A stretch of DNA of 64,000 nt from Misgurnus anguillicaudatus. Its lineage: Eukaryota; Chordata; Actinopteri; Cypriniformes; Cobitidae. The stretch is from assembly GCF_027580225.2 (NCBI RefSeq), contig NC_073353.2, forward strand, positions 38,742,001 to 38,806,000, in the 5' to 3' direction. How positions within the stretch are numbered: position 1 is the first letter of the stretch; each line of letters begins with the position of its first letter. Made by a program: the position numbers and the translations under genes. Positions 13,901 to 25,470 of the stretch are shown here, piece after piece. The notes under the pieces were generated by a model. The model saw only the letters and a program-made list of their open reading frames with translations. It was not told the origin of the DNA and ran no database searches.

Positions 13901-16900
13901 CGACACCGCAATATGTATATCAAATTCAACCAATGGTTGGGCGTGATGTCAAAGGTGGATTCCAGACAGCATTAAAAGATGAAAAGGAACGCCCACTTTA
14001 TCTGGCATATGCCGAAGCAGGTGTACAGGTATGGCAGAAGCAGGGCTTTGAACTAGATTTTTTCCCCAATTGGTTCGTTCCGAACAGAAACAGTATTTTA
14101 CGTTTCCGGTTTTAGGTTCAACCCTAAATTTGACTAACCTGAACCGGTTAGAACAAATAAATAAAGTTCCTGAACCGGTTAATAACGTTCCATGTCTGCT
14201 TTGGGACATACAAATAAGTAGGCTGATCTTTAGGACATTAAACTTAAATTATTATTCTACATAATTTTCCTTAAGTCTCTATCTCGTCATCAACTTTAAA
14301 AAAGGTTACATTATGTAAGCCGCATGACTGTAATTCTGACATGCCTATATTTGTTTCAGCATTACACATGAATTAAGGACAATTTCTGCCATGCCGTTTA
14401 TTGGCAAACAACTTAAACAAATGTTTTTATTAGAAAAAGAAACACTGTGGTATTTTGAGATCATTTTTAGGGATGCACGATATATTGGCCGACATATCAT
14501 TATCGGCCGATAACTGCTTATTTTTAATATTATCGGTTATCGGTCTTATAGCAAAATTAGGCCAATAAATGAAAGCCGATAAATTATGGATTATTTTGGT
14601 TTGTTGAACCACTTCACTTGCTCATTGCTGGCCATGTGGAGTTTTGTTTGGTGCTTTCTGTGACATAGCACGAAGATGACACGTGTTGCGGGCTTAAGAA
14701 GAGTATGCTAGTCTAGCGCAAATACAAGATCTCTGCGGTCTGGGAGTTTTTCATTGTGAAAATAATATGAATATTTATCGGCCTATAGATATCGGTTATC
14801 GGCCCCCAAATTTAAAGAGTTATTGGTATCGGCCAAAATTTCCATATCGGTGCATCCCTAATCATTTTGTTTGTATGTGTCCTGTCAAGAACAAAAAGAT
14901 TGTTTGCTTTTTGAAACGCGTCTCTCCGTGTATGCTCTTTTGAGTGCAATTAAACACGCGCACACACACAGACGGAGGACGAATTCCAAACGGCGCTCCA
15001 CATAAAGTGAAAATTAGGTTGTTTTTCAGTGCTTTATTCGCCAAATATAAACTACAGTATGAGGCACAGTAGCGCAACTCTCTCTCAAGTTTATACATCA
15101 AGAGTTCTGATCTTTGAAGGGATAATCACGTTTGATTGGAGTTGGACCGACACATTCATGTGGGTCTGTGCATACAGAAAATTGTTCACTTTAGAGCCTT
15201 TTTGCGGTTAAATTATTTAAAATCACTTAAGCATTAACATTTTCAAGCCTTTGAAACACGTGCAAATGATCTACTTTCACCCTATTTAAATTTGTGTATT
15301 AATCTGCAAATCGCATGCGAGCCGAACCGTGGGTCGTGATCTGTACGGATCATAATCAACTGCGATCTGTTACACCACTAATTAGTAAAAAACAAACATC
15401 TTGAGATACTTAGTAGCCTACAATATTTCCGTCTTACGATCGAGCATTAGAGACTTGGGCTTGAGTAAGTTAGGCTACTTGCTGGTGGCAAGCTTCTCAT
15501 TTCTCCGATGAGTCAACGACGACCAGAAGTGAACTTCACCAAGTCATATTAGACAGAAATCTTGTCATAGAACAAAAAAATTACGGTATTAACCGGTAAC
15601 CATTATTTTAAATAAACGATTCTGTTCCAGAACATATATTTTTTAAAGTTTCTGGTTTCGTTTCTGTTCCTTGCAAAAAAAAGTTTTCGTTTTCGTTCCG
15701 TGAACCGGTTCAAAGCCTTGGCCAGAAGTATGAAAATAAGATTCAGTGTCTCGTTCCCTTCCCAGGCAACTGAGGTTATCATTCGTAACATTTTTAATTC
15801 AGTTTTGATTTGTGTAGAGGTAACTGAGCAGGTGGAAAAATATAGCACACTATGAAATTGAGCTGAATAAGTTTTTTCTTTGAGATTTGACGGGTTTTAA
15901 TCAGATGTTAATGTCTTTGATCTGGTTTGATTATTTTAAAAATTCTCTTAAACTTTATTAAACCTTTAAGGTGACACAATCAGATTTAATGTAATCTCTG
16001 GTGTGCAACAATCGCTCACATTAGAAATGAAGACTTTCTCAATCAACATCTTCTCTCTAATGGTTTCAAATTCGCACCAGATGTTTATAATTCTGCATGC
16101 TTGTCATGTTGATACCTAAATCTGGACAGGGCACCAGAGAGACCGAGTCAGGGTGTGAACTGACAGAAATAAACTCTCCTTACCGAATCTTCAGAAGCTC
16201 AAACAGGTGGCCACTGCTTATTAACACTTTGCCAAAAGTAGCTGCTAACTTTCCCATCACACGTCCCACTGGGTTAAAACGGTAACATACCGCAACAAAT
16301 AAACAACTGTTGAGATGTAAATACTGACCGTAGCCTGTTCAGATATAATACATTAAAAACTCTGTGTTTTATATACTTATAGGGTTAGGGGAACAGAATT
16401 AGTTTTTGTGAAGCACCCTGTAATCTCTGTTGTAATATGAGTGCTATACAGAATATAAAAAGCAAATATTTCCTCCAGTAAAAAGACTGCTATGGTCACA
16501 AATGTTTTGCACATTGCACAGTTTAGCAGTAATTATACAGAAATATTTGACTGCAAGATTCTGTGATTTATTCATTAAACTCAAGTTAAATCATAGAATA
16601 AATACAATACTCACTGCAGAACTACAGAAATGACCATTTGAAGAGCATTCATAACATCTGATTGTTTCAGGTTTTTAGACTGCTATGCAACCAAACACAA
16701 TGCAATGCAAAAGAAGAAGACTTCTGCTTCTCAAATACTTTTCCTAAAAAACAGACCTCAACTATCACATGACACTAACAATATACAACTACATCACAAT
16801 CACAATTATATTAACACCACAGTCGAAACACAATCATGGCAATCACATCTTCACGAAAGATCTGAAGAACTGTCATTAGATTTGCAGTTAGTCTGCACAC

Positions 16901-17121
16901 ATCAGATTTTTTCATAACTCTATGCCAAATAAAAAAGAAATGAGAATTCATTGGAGCCGTGAAAGAGCAAACGATTGGGTGTTATGACAGAAGAAGACAA
17001 TACAGAAATGTTGAGGCTCATTAACTTTTAGCATGAAAGTGAAGACATACCTGTATTGTGTAGATCCCAGAGAAAAACACAACAACAATGACAGAGCACT
17101 GATCCAGGTGAAATATTTCAT
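3035..17121 (-). CDS. egfl6: EGF-like domain multiple 6 (egfl6), 13 inferred coding exons
   Basis: Secreted EGF-repeat/MAM matrix protein, a likely integrin ligand. Exons (5' to 3'): 17051-17121, 13641-13747, 13101-13193, 11401-11520, 10983-11102, 10634-10768, 10311-10433, 7829-8096, 4956-4978 (micro-exon, inferred), 4539-4604, 4354-4449, 3611-3873, 3035-3142. All have GT/AG ends and matching phases, giving 1593 nt (530 aa); human EGFL6 is about 553 aa. Residues 1-22 are a signal peptide ([15 protein letters not shown]...). Residues 24-59 include the [10 protein letters not shown] cysteine segment; EGF-like units follow at 60-90, 91-130 (DLNEC), 131-170, 171-215 (DIDEC) and 216-256 (DVNEC, calcium-binding type). 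The linker 257-375 has 15 consecutive Glu and an RGD near 340-342. The MAM domain spans about 376-530, ending [11 protein letters not shown]. The first ATG is at 17121; a TTG-initiated extension was rejected. The polyadenylation site is unclear (ATTAAA at 2688-2693, minus strand, is a weak candidate). Confidence 0.93.
3268..3545. repeat. TTAA-flanked MITE in the last egfl6 intron
   Basis: 278-bp element with ends AGGAACAGTATGTAGGA and TACATACTGTTCCT, flanked by TTAA at 3264-3267 and 3546-3549. Lies wholly in the intron between egfl6 exons 12 and 13. A fragment of a related end occurs near 23440-23485. Confidence 0.8.
4956..4978 (-). CDS. egfl6: Candidate 23-nt micro-exon of egfl6
   Basis: The exon ending at 7829 stops in phase 2 and the exon at 4539-4604 needs phase 1, so direct joining gives a stop. 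The 23-nt segment here goes from phase 2 to phase 1, adds the residues PNVFHQS, is followed by the donor CAG/GTAATC and preceded by CCGAG. The result (VFYEPNVFHQSDEFG) resembles the spacing of the human protein between its RGDVF and EFG motifs. The acceptor has a poor pyrimidine tract, so this is an inference from phase, not proven. Confidence 0.4.
5570..5665 (+). repeat. SINE-type 3' tail fragment
   Basis: The segment GTAAGTTGCATTGGATAAAAG...TGTTAAATGCCTAAATG matches the widespread teleost SINE tail (GTAAGTCGCTTTGGATAAAAGCGTCTGCTAAATG pattern). A related, more degraded copy is at about 41830-41895, and a reverse fragment at about 18822-18862. Located in an egfl6 intron. Confidence 0.55.
5876..6368. 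repeat. TTAA-flanked MITE (AGGGCACTTATTATG ends)
   Basis: 493-bp element flanked by TTAA at 5872-5875 and 6369-6372, with ends AGGGCACTTATTATGC and AATAATAGGAGCCCT. Its right half (GGTATTTTGAGCTGAAACTTCAC) is related to the family at 26333-26816 and 62610-63078. Located in an egfl6 intron. Confidence 0.8.
6876..7398. repeat. Two adjoining copies of a palindromic ACTGCAAAAAT element
   Basis: A partial copy (about 6876-7012) abuts a fuller one (about 7014-7398). Signature blocks are ACTGCAAAAAT, TTGTCTTGTTTTCAGTAAAAAT and TTCTTGATGAGCAAAA at the left and their reverse complements at the right, so most of the element can fold back. Further copies are at 12119-13010 and 24957-25407. Located in an egfl6 intron. 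Confidence 0.65.
7470..7502. repeat. (TG)n microsatellite
   Basis: Short TG run interrupted by one TTTG, inside an egfl6 intron. Confidence 0.85.
7891..7935 (-). repeat. egfl6: In-frame (GAG)n tract encoding 15 Glu in egfl6
   Basis: 45 nt of GAG with two GAA codons encode an uninterrupted acidic run in the linker between the EGF repeats and the MAM domain, followed by Asp-Asp. Mammalian EGFL6 also has an acidic/basic low-complexity linker at this place. The near-pure codon repeat suggests recent length instability. Confidence 0.9.
9219..10186. repeat. AT-rich palindromic element interrupted by a piggyBac-like insertion
   Basis: Same family as 1758-2342 (ends near GGGATATGGCAAAAA and TTTTTTGCCGTACTG). 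The element is split by a 489-bp insertion at 9421-9909; outside it, the sequence aligns with the uninterrupted copy at 20128-20737 around AACAGGTTTGAAAAGGTTAAAA. Lies in the intron between egfl6 exons 7 and 8. Confidence 0.7.
9421..9909. mobile_element. PiggyBac-like non-autonomous insertion (TTAA duplication)
   Basis: 489 bp beginning CCCGCTAATTGGCGC and ending GCGCCAGTTAAAGGG, flanked directly by TTAA at 9417-9420 and 9910-9913. The CCC...GGG ends plus a TTAA target are the hallmark of the piggyBac superfamily. No transposase is encoded. Nested inside the AT-rich element. Confidence 0.75.
12119..13010. repeat. Palindromic element interrupted by an hAT-like insertion
   Basis: Same family as 7014-7398: TTTTGTCTTGTTTTCAGTAAAA near 12170-12190 is mirrored by TTTACTGAAAACAAGACAAAA near 12965-12990. 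Interrupted at 12275-12691 by an element with its own 8-bp target duplication. In an egfl6 intron. Confidence 0.7.
12275..12691. mobile_element. hAT-like MITE (TAGGGATGCACCGAT ends), nested
   Basis: 417 bp with ends TAGTGATGCACCGAT and ATCGGTGCATCCCTA and a perfect 8-bp direct duplication CAAAAAAT at 12267-12274 and 12692-12699. An 8-bp target duplication is typical of hAT transposons. A sister copy is at 14468-14860. No coding capacity. Confidence 0.85.
14468..14860. mobile_element. hAT-like MITE (TAGGGATGCAC ends), second copy
   Basis: 393 bp, ends TAGGGATGCACGATAT and ATATCGGTGCATCCCTA, with the 8-bp duplication ATCATTTT at 14460-14467 and 14861-14868. In the large first egfl6 intron. Rich in TATCGGCC repeats internally. 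Confidence 0.85.
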
Positions 17122-17238
17122 GTTTGAGATCAAGATATCAGTCTCTATATCTCTGTTGGGTTATATTATAATCTCTACTGTCTGCTTTTCCTGTGCTTAT
17201 GCATCCAGCAAAGAGTCCAAGCCAAACTTCTGCAGCAC

Positions 17239-17287
<49 letters not shown>
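17239..17287. repeat. (CT)n microsatellite upstream of the egfl6 start
   Basis: About 24 CT units beginning 118 bp upstream of the egfl6 ATG (17121). On the transcribed strand it reads (AG)n. It is close enough to lie in the 5' UTR or core promoter; no transcription start can be assigned. Confidence 0.9.
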
Positions 17288-17292
<5 letters not shown>

Positions 17293-17668
17293 GTGTCTCT
17301 TCTCTCACAACTAAAATCCCACATGTGGTTGGTTGGGTGAAGTGACTGAAGTTCTTCTGTGGGGGCTATCGTGGACAACATCTCACTGAAACACAATCCA
17401 TGATGTCTTGATTGATGGCTTCACGTCTCACTTCATTTCACTTCACACTGGGGGAGAAGAAAACCAGGATTAAATTTGCATTTTAACAATTGGCTTCTTT
17501 TCAATAGCGCGTGGATTTGAATTGAATCGCTCACCCCCACAAGATGTTGCATTGAAATGGCCAGAATAGGAATTTAAACACACATTTTGTGACAAAACAA
17601 ACTCATTTCATGATTAATTTGAACGAATTATGCAAATATGTCATAAAATGTCAAAAACAGTTTATTAA

Positions 17669-18522
17669 AGGTGCAGTGTGTAATTTTTAGAAGGATCTCT
17701 TGACAGAAATGCAAAATAATATACAAAACTATATTATCAGGGGTGTATAAAGACCTTTTTATAATAAACTGGTGTGTTTTTATTACCTTAGAACAGTGCT
17801 TCTCAATTATTTTCTGTCACGCCCCCCCTAGAAAGAAGTAAACATTTCGCGCCCCCCCCCAACTCTCCGCCGTGCCTGTAAATAGTGTAATTTGTCTATA
17901 AAATTGCACATCTGCAAAACATTGTATCCTTATTAACATTAAAGAAAACACAAAAAAAGAAATATCGATCAACTTACAACAAAGAATAACTTTATTAACA
18001 TTGTTTTTTAGTCTGTAACAGAAAAGACTTAAAAATGCATTAATTTGCCTGAAAAAAAATCAATCCTTATCAAGACCATTTGATACTGAAAAATTAAATT
18101 AAATATAATCAATAAATAATAATAAAAAACTCAAGCGGCTTATCAGCGTGATTGGGGTGTAATGTCTTTAAGCGACGGTGCAAAAAAAATCACTTCCTGA
18201 AAAAGTATTTTCCCAGGGGTCTCGCGAGCCCCCCCTGGGGGTCCCGCCCCACTATTTGAGAAGCACTGCCTTAGAATGAGACGTTTTTGTCTACATACAC
18301 TGAGGGTCCCGTTACATGGAAGTCGCCATTTTGTGCCGCCATGTTTCTAAAGAAGCGCTAATGGGACAAACTTTTTTACTAAGTCGTCTCCATTGATGAC
18401 GTGTTTTTCCGGTGTCGGATTCTCTATGCGTTTCAAAAGCGAGGGGTGAGCAGTGGACTGAGCCGTTGGTTGCAATTCGCAACTTCACCACTAGATGCTA
18501 CTAAAATGTACACACTGCACTT
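17669..18522. repeat. TTAA-flanked MITE, copy 2, interrupted
   Basis: Second copy of the 27-417 element, TTAA at 17665-17668 and 18523-18526, ends AGGTGCAGTGTGTAA and TACACACTGCACTT. About 371 bp of host element remains once the nested insertion and its duplicated target are removed. Confidence 0.85.
17794..18268. mobile_element. hAT-like element (CAGTGCTTCTCAA ends), nested
   Basis: 475 bp with terminal inverted repeats CAGTGCTTCTCAA / TTTGAGAAGCACTG and a perfect 8-bp duplication CCTTAGAA at 17786-17793 and 18269-18276. The uninterrupted host copy (27-417) reads ACCTTAGTATGAG here, confirming the empty site. Same family as 29496-29988. Contains C-rich runs (GCCCCCCCC) and no long ORF. Confidence 0.9.
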
Positions 18523-18529
18523 TTAAAAT

Positions 18530-21500
18530 AAAGACTTTTGATCATTTGATCTATTGATTATGAAACTGATGTGTGACTCCATTGAAAAGACTTTGGGGTA
18601 AATTGGAGAAATTTTTCTTTTACCCTAGTCCATAAAATTACATTTAAATCAATAAATATATAAACATTACATTAAAATGATTGATTTGATGCTAAATACA
18701 TATTGTTTCTTGAAAGAGCCCGTTTTGTGTATATGTTTATGGGTTATGCACAGTTGAAAGCAGTCATTTTTCACTTTTTTCACAACCTCAATGACACTTT
18801 CATTCCTTCATTCATTCATTCAGTTGACAGATGTTTTTATCTAAAGTGACCCAAACCCCTGTGACCTGAGCGCTCTTCTAATCTATTCAGGGATTTAAAA
18901 GTCATTTGAAATTAATTTCTAAACAATGCCCAACCCTAAAGAAACCCACCCTGTGATCAAATACAGCTTGTTTCTTCGATTTCATCCAAGCAATTGTTAT
19001 CATATTAAAGTTAAAATCATTGTCATTGTGTGTTTTACACAAGCAGTCCTCATATTGTCCTCAGTTCTTCTCTTCAGTAAAGTGAGGATCTCTGTTTGGA
19101 CTTGTCATTAACAGCTGGGATGATCTTTGTCCATGAGAACCTCCCTCCCTCGTCTGCATCTTCAGATTAAACACTAACATCTCATCAGGCCTTGCAGAAT
19201 TATTAGCATGATTAAAATAATCATGAGGATCTTACAAAGCCTATCAGATCAAATCTGTAAAGAGAGTGAGCGTGATGCTGCCAAAAACCAAAATGATGAC
19301 GAACATCAAACTGTTGTGTTTACATTGTCAGCAAGTAAATCACATGAGCTCTGTGTTCACACGGGTAAAACAGACGTTACAACACAAGTTTTTACAAACA
19401 TGACCTTAAACCAGATGTTTGCAGAAGATTGTTGGTGCATGACTTCAATTCCATTCAGACTATTTATACCCTACAGTACTTGTTGCTTCCCTTCATGACA
19501 GTATCTCTATTTGTCTTTCTACACAGCAGAAAGGAAATCATATGGATTTGGATAGACGCAGTAAAGTAATAATTTTCATTTTTCCAATACATTTCCATGG
19601 TGTGAGGCGTATCTGGAGGGCAAAGGTGCATGTAGCTGCAGGTTCTGTGCTTTACATGTAATGTTTGTCAGACAGGAGGTTTCTGAAGGCCTGAAGGCAG
19701 ATCATCTGAAAGGAGATCACCAAACAAGCTTGAATTTGTCCTACAGACTGAAATGTAATTAGCCTGCAGAAAGATGCAGGTATACACGAGACCAAAATGT
19801 TTAATCTATTTTAGTAAACTTACGCTACAATCATTACAAATGTTATGAAACAGAATTTCGTGTTGTATTACACTTCATTTTCTTTGTGCATAATATAATT
19901 TGTGATCCATGAAGCATCATGCATTTTAAAATCCTCACATCAGAAACACATTCATTTTTTAGTCTCTATAGCTGATATTAATGCAAAGTGATCCAGTGAA
20001 ATGTATTAATTACGGATAAGCTTATATAGACAAACCAGATACTTTCTCCAACATGTTAACATCTTAAGCCTTAATGTCAAATAATTTAGTGTTAAATAAA
20101 ATTCACATTACTTCATACATCAAATATATATGTATATATATTTTTTGGTCATTGTTTTCTATATTTCAATATATATATATATATATATTATATATTTTCC
20201 TGGCCAAAGTATAAAAGTTTGTATAAAATGTATAAGTATGTATAAAATATAAAAGTATCTTATATATATATATATGACCAATGACCAAAAAAATATGTGC
20301 TGAAAGATATTTTGAAATATGTTTACAAAAATGTTTTTCTTTTTTTTCTTTTGAAATATATTTAAAAGCATTTATATTCACGTGGCATTGTAAATAAAAC
20401 TTTACAAAACATAACAGGTTTGAAAAGGTTAAAAAATAAAAAGATTTTCATCTGCAAAAAATACTTTTAAATTTTATACATACTTATACATTTTATACAA
20501 ACTTTTATACTTTGGCCAGGAAAATATATATATTTTTGCATTAAGGGTTGTAAAATTAGAAATGTATTTGTTGCTCCTGAAATGCATTTTGAAATATATG
20601 TTAATATATGAAGGTTAAAACTAAATATATTTACAAATTCCTAAATATATTTAATTAAGCTTTACTTTCTACAAAATGTATTTAGCATATATTGAAAAGA
20701 TGTTTTTGGCCAGAGAAATGATTTTCTTTGCCGTCTGTAGGCCAACATAAAATGTAATTCCTAAAATAAAATCAAGAGAAATGTGTAATGAAGAATGTGT
20801 AGATTTAAGGAGATCTGTTTGTAAAGAAACTCCCTATCGTAAATGAACATGTCTGTACAACTGTTTTTGTGAGAAAACTATTTGAAGTATGCACAACATT
20901 TCTCTTGAGTGTACTTCACTTCTATCCACCAGGGGGCATCAGAAACAAAGTGTTTTTTATTTCTGCACATTCTTGAATTTCTTCTAGCATTGTTCCTGTT
21001 TTCTCTACATGACAAACACACTGTTATCTGTTTGACCTCTGACCTTCATAACTGCAGGTTTATAAAACTTTACTTCCTGCTATTGCTGGTCCATCCGCTT
21101 AGATAAAACACAAAGTATAGAAACTGTGTCCGGATAAACACCAGAGCACTGAAATGAAAAATATTTCCAACACTCGGATATTATTGCCATCGGGAGTGGA
21201 ATTTTACCAGGGTTTGATCTACTGGAGATACGCTTGATTTCCAGCAGAGGTCTCTCTCTCTCTCGGGTGTGTTGTGTTTGCTATGAGGAAGTAACTGTGA
21301 GGGGGAGGACGTTGACTATCAGACCCTTATCAGAGTTCAAGTGAAACAGGGAAGGAGTCCGACAGAAATGAAAATGTTTATCCATTAACCATTGTGTGTT
21401 TTCAGGAAGCTGCTTACGAAGAAAGGTTTAGTTTTCTTTTTTTTTTAGATGAGCACCTTTAATTCCATGCTAATGAATCTCTGGAGGGCTATTATAATAA

Positions 21501-22770
21501 TCATCTGAAAACAAATCAACCCATAAGAGAGCAAATCACAAAGGAGATCTCTTTAATATCTCAGTGGTTTCCTCAAGGGTAGAATTCACTAGGAATGGAT
21601 TACGCCCACCAATAGCATACGGCGGGTGGTTTTAGTACTTGATTTACTAAAGGACTTTAGCACCTGAGGTAACGCCCCAAAACACACTTACAACAAGTGC
21701 CCAATGCAACATGCATGCCGCAATTCCTCATCTTGATGGCTGTTTTAAATGCAATCTGTGATGCTTCACTGGGCCTGCACAGCATCACTCACGACATCTC
21801 CATTAAAATGCTTAAGTGCTTGTAGACACATGCGTGCTATTTATAACATCAGCAAAAGTTTGGTGAATTCAACAGTTTAGTGAATTTCCCCTATGAAATA
21901 ACTTTCACTTTTAAAATAAGATCCAGTACATGCGTCTCCAGATCAAGCTGAAGTTGATTAAATCTCCATTAAATCTGTTGAGCGATCACATGTTCCTCAA
22001 GGTGTCTGTATGTCTTAAACACAAGCAATGTTAATGTCATTAAAATCTGATGAGACATATTGAACGACTGACAGCAAAACAAAGGTTTGTTGGTGCCAGA
22101 CAGAATCCACAATGCTTCTCGCTGTCTTTGCCTATATAAGGAGCTGAGAGAGAAGAGAGGTAGAGAGTTATTTCGAAAGTTTGACACAACCACATCCTGC
22201 TGTATGTGGGGTGATGACAGAGATCTGAGGCGCTGTAGTTCCTCTGTCATACTGACCCAACACTATTAAACAGAGATAACAGAGGGGGCGATCTAATAAT
22301 GTATCATGTCAGAAGATTAAAGCTGAAGCTACGTAGCATTAGTATGCTATATAACTCCTGTCCCCGAGGAAATGCTTAATGCTCAGACAGTTTTCTTTCT
22401 GCCACCAGAGGCTTAATGGAGATCGGAGTTGTTTCTGTAAAGTTTTTTATTATTGGTGCATATAGTAGAGAGCTAAGATGAGAAAACTTTTGGATGAAGT
22501 CTCGGCCATTTTGGTATAAGAACGCTTTAATAGCAAGAAAGCAGACGCTGCATCAGATTGAAGCCGTGTAGAGAGTCACACATATACGTCATCCGGCTCA
22601 CTTCACTAACACACAATAATCAGATGTGAACCTGACAGATTTCAGTCACAGTGAAACAACTGTAACATCAATTACAGCAATCATTTTATTGATAAACAAT
22701 CTTACTACACTGCTACAATTGCATGCATGTATCAGATTAAATTATATTGCAATATACTGAAAAATCCAGC
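18530..22770. other. Intergenic, no gene recognised
   Basis: No exon with convincing coding content on either strand. The short open frames here have no recognisable protein pattern. Contains a SINE tail fragment (about 18822-18862), an AT-rich element (20128-20737) and otherwise unique-looking AT-rich DNA. A distal regulatory element upstream of egfl6 could lie here, but nothing in the sequence identifies one. Confidence 0.6.
20128..20737. repeat. AT-rich palindromic element, uninterrupted copy
   Basis: Same family as 1758-2342 and 9219-10186, including (TA)n runs near 20170-20190 and 20260-20275 and the right end TTTCTTTGCCGTCTG. It serves as the empty-site reference for the piggyBac-like insertion at 9421. 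Confidence 0.6.
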
Positions 22771-22775
22771 AAAGA

Positions 22776-23420
22776 CAAGGATAAGGTAGCTGGTTTTAGC
22801 TGGTTTAAAGTGGCAGTAGCTGGTATAAGCTGGTCCTCCCAGCCAGGCAAAGCTGGTCATGCTGGTGGTGGGTCAGCTGGTATTCCAGCCTAACCAGCTA
22901 AGTCCAGCTAGACCAGCTTAAAAAGTGACCAAAACACAGCTAGATCAGCTTGCTACACCAGCAATACCAGCTAAAACCAGTTTATGCTGGATTTAGAATC
23001 TGTATATCATATTGCTAAATGAAATACTTTTAGATTGACAGGTAGGGTTTATATCCCTGCTAAAAAAACAACATTAGACACCATCACAGAAATTTTATTG
23101 TTTTTTTTGGAATATTATTGGTTCTAATGGAATATGGCCCAAAACACACTACAGTGTAGTGGTTTAATGGAAAAGCTAATGGTTCCTGTTGGTATTTTAA
23201 TGGAAACCATTAGAATTTTCTGTAATGGTTTTATTATTTTTTTCAGCAGAGATGGATCGCGTCCCTGCTGAAAAAAACAGCATACCAGCATATGTTATGT
23301 TTTGGTGCTGGTATGCTGGTGAACACCAGCTAAACCAGTATCAGCACCAGCATTAGCACCAGCTAAACCAGCACCAAACCAGCATTCGCACCCGCATCCC
23401 AATGCTGGTCATCATAGACT
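22776..23420. repeat. AGCTGGTTTAGCTGG-type tandem and inverted repeat block
   Basis: Repeated 10-15-bp words of the type TAGCTGGT and ACCAGCTA occur in both orientations: mainly GCTGGT up to about 22880 and ACCAGC after it, then a second block at about 23280-23420. Between them is about 270 bp rich in TTTTAATGGAA-type words. The blocks could form hairpins. No coding meaning. Confidence 0.7.
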
Positions 23421-23429
23421 AAATCACCA

Positions 23430-24736
23430 GTTGTGTGATTGCAGTACCAGTTTTGGCCACAATCCGACATACTGTTCCTTTAAAATACGTCTCACAGTTT
23501 TGTCAAAACATTGCTGCAGTTTACGATATTCAACCGCGGTACAATCGCTCTCAGTACTGCGGTTCGTTACCGCCATGGTAACACAAAATGACGCAGATGT
23601 TCGTAAAATAACTTTATCACAAACATATTTGTGTGTATTGAGAGCAGCGCACGCACAGTTCCAGCTGTCCTTTGAGGATGTGTGCGCAGACGCGCGAGCT
23701 GTTGGGACCGAGACCCTCTCTGTTGCGTAACACACTTTCAATCTATCATGGATTTTTAATAAGAAATTATTAATGAAAGACATATTTAACACATACTGAC
23801 GTTTTATAGACTAAAGCTATTTGAAGGCATTTCATAACAAGGAAAGCAAAATACAATATTATTGATTTAAAGGATTTTAAATGAAGGCGCCTGAAGCTAC
23901 CAAAGACTCACAGATGATGAATCACACGATATATTACTGTAACATTTGCTACTTCAAATAAGTGTGTGTGTGCGCGCAGGCGCAACAATGATCTCAAGAG
24001 AACTGATCCAGCATCAGTGTGATCCTTTGGGATTGTTAAAACTTAAGCTTTTATGGTTGGTGAGTGGTGTTATTGTCACATTAAAGAGAGACTTTGAAAC
24101 AGATTTAACTTACTAAGTCTGATGATATCTGAGCACTCAACAGTGAGAGAGATTGTGTGTTTTGTTGTGGATTGTAGGCTAATAAAAGATTAAATAAGAT
24201 CACCCTCACAAAGAAAACATATCGCCCTGACAGAATTAACATTAAAATCATAATGATAATCGGCTCTATAAAGCAGAATTCAAAGAGTGTTATACTGTCA
24301 ATACAAGCTAATGTTGATAATGAGAATCTTTATTTGTTAAATGTTGGGTCATACAATGTAAGTTATAGATAAACACTGTGGTGTCTTATACAATGGGTAA
24401 ATAGAGGCCTTTAATCTATAGAGGACCGAGTGAAAATAACTGAGAAAGAAATGACATCACATATTTTACACGAGATCCATTTCACATTCAATAAAACCTT
24501 TTTAAGGCTGACTTACTGGACACAAAAGAAGAGCAGCGTTCCCATAGAAAGCTTTTGCTATTGGACTTAGGGAGTGTCTCGTCTAACCACAATCATTCAA
24601 TGCACAACAAACCCGCCTTACCATTATCCTGACGGTTAGTATTCAGCAGAATTTTTCTCATGGTTTTAGATTGGGATGTTTACAGATCGATTAAGTGCAT
24701 CTTTAAATACTTTTCTCACTGAATATACAGATCCGT
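23430..24736. other. Intergenic, no gene recognised
   Basis: 23440-23730 starts with a fragment of the ACATACTGTTCCTTTAAA MITE family (compare 3268-3545) and has an open frame on each strand without recognisable protein content. The rest is AT-rich and unremarkable. Confidence 0.5.
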
Positions 24737-25470
24737 GTAAGGTTTATTGTTTGATCACATTGAAGCTTAATGTTGAATGCTGTATTCTGATTGGTTGAGA
24801 AATGTTCCACGAGTATGCATTATTTTTTGATAAACATACACCTGACCTGTTAAATGTCTTAAAATAACCACCAGAGCAATGTCTGTGGTAACCGTGGTAT
24901 AAGCGGACCTCTGGGCCTTTTAATTATTTCAAAATAATCGCATCATGTCATGCCACACACTGCAAAAAAATGACTTTCTTACTTAGTATTTTTGTCTGAT
25001 TTTCAGTAGAAATATCTAACATTTTTTAAATCAAGATGCATTTTCTTGATGAACAAAATAACCTAAGAAAACAATCTAGTTTTTAGACCAAAAATATACA
25101 ATTTAAGTAAATTAGTGTTTAAGATAAGCAAATAATAATAATCTGCCAATGGAGTTAGAAAAAATTGAGAAATTAGTAAATTACTTTTTTCCTTAAACAT
25201 TTAATTCAAGAAACGTTTTCTCGTCCCATCGGCAGATTTTTAAGCTTGTTTTAAGCACAAATTTACTTAAATTGTGTATTTTTGTCCAAAAACCAGACTT
25301 ATTTTTTTAGGCCATTTTGCTCATCAAGAAAATACATCTTGATTTAAGAATTTTTAGATATTTGTACTGAAAACAAGACAAAAAGAAAGAAAGTAATTTT
25401 TCAGTGCATTACCACAGTGGGTGTGCATTATTTTTAAATAATTCAACAGCCCGTCGTCAATTATTCCTTA
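24737..25470. repeat. Interspersed repeat interrupted by a palindromic ACTGCAAAAA element
   Basis: The outer sequence (GAATGCTGTATTCTGATTGG ... GTGTGCATTATTTTTAAATA) is related to the cluster at 39640-40430. It is split at about 24957-25407 by a copy of the palindromic CACTGCAAAA...TTTTTCAGTG element. Comparison with the intact CATGCCACATTACCACC near 40150 shows the break, with an apparent CA target. Confidence 0.6.

Noticed and set aside
17122..17133. Longer egfl6 start using an upstream TTG
   Set aside because: Vertebrate genes rarely start at TTG; the ATG at 17121 gives a normal signal peptide.
17175..17396. Arg-Glu repeat open frame upstream of egfl6
   Set aside because: Translation of the (CT)n microsatellite.
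23424..23792. 122-codon minus-strand open frame
   Set aside because: Overlaps a MITE end and a plus-strand open frame; no recognisable domain.
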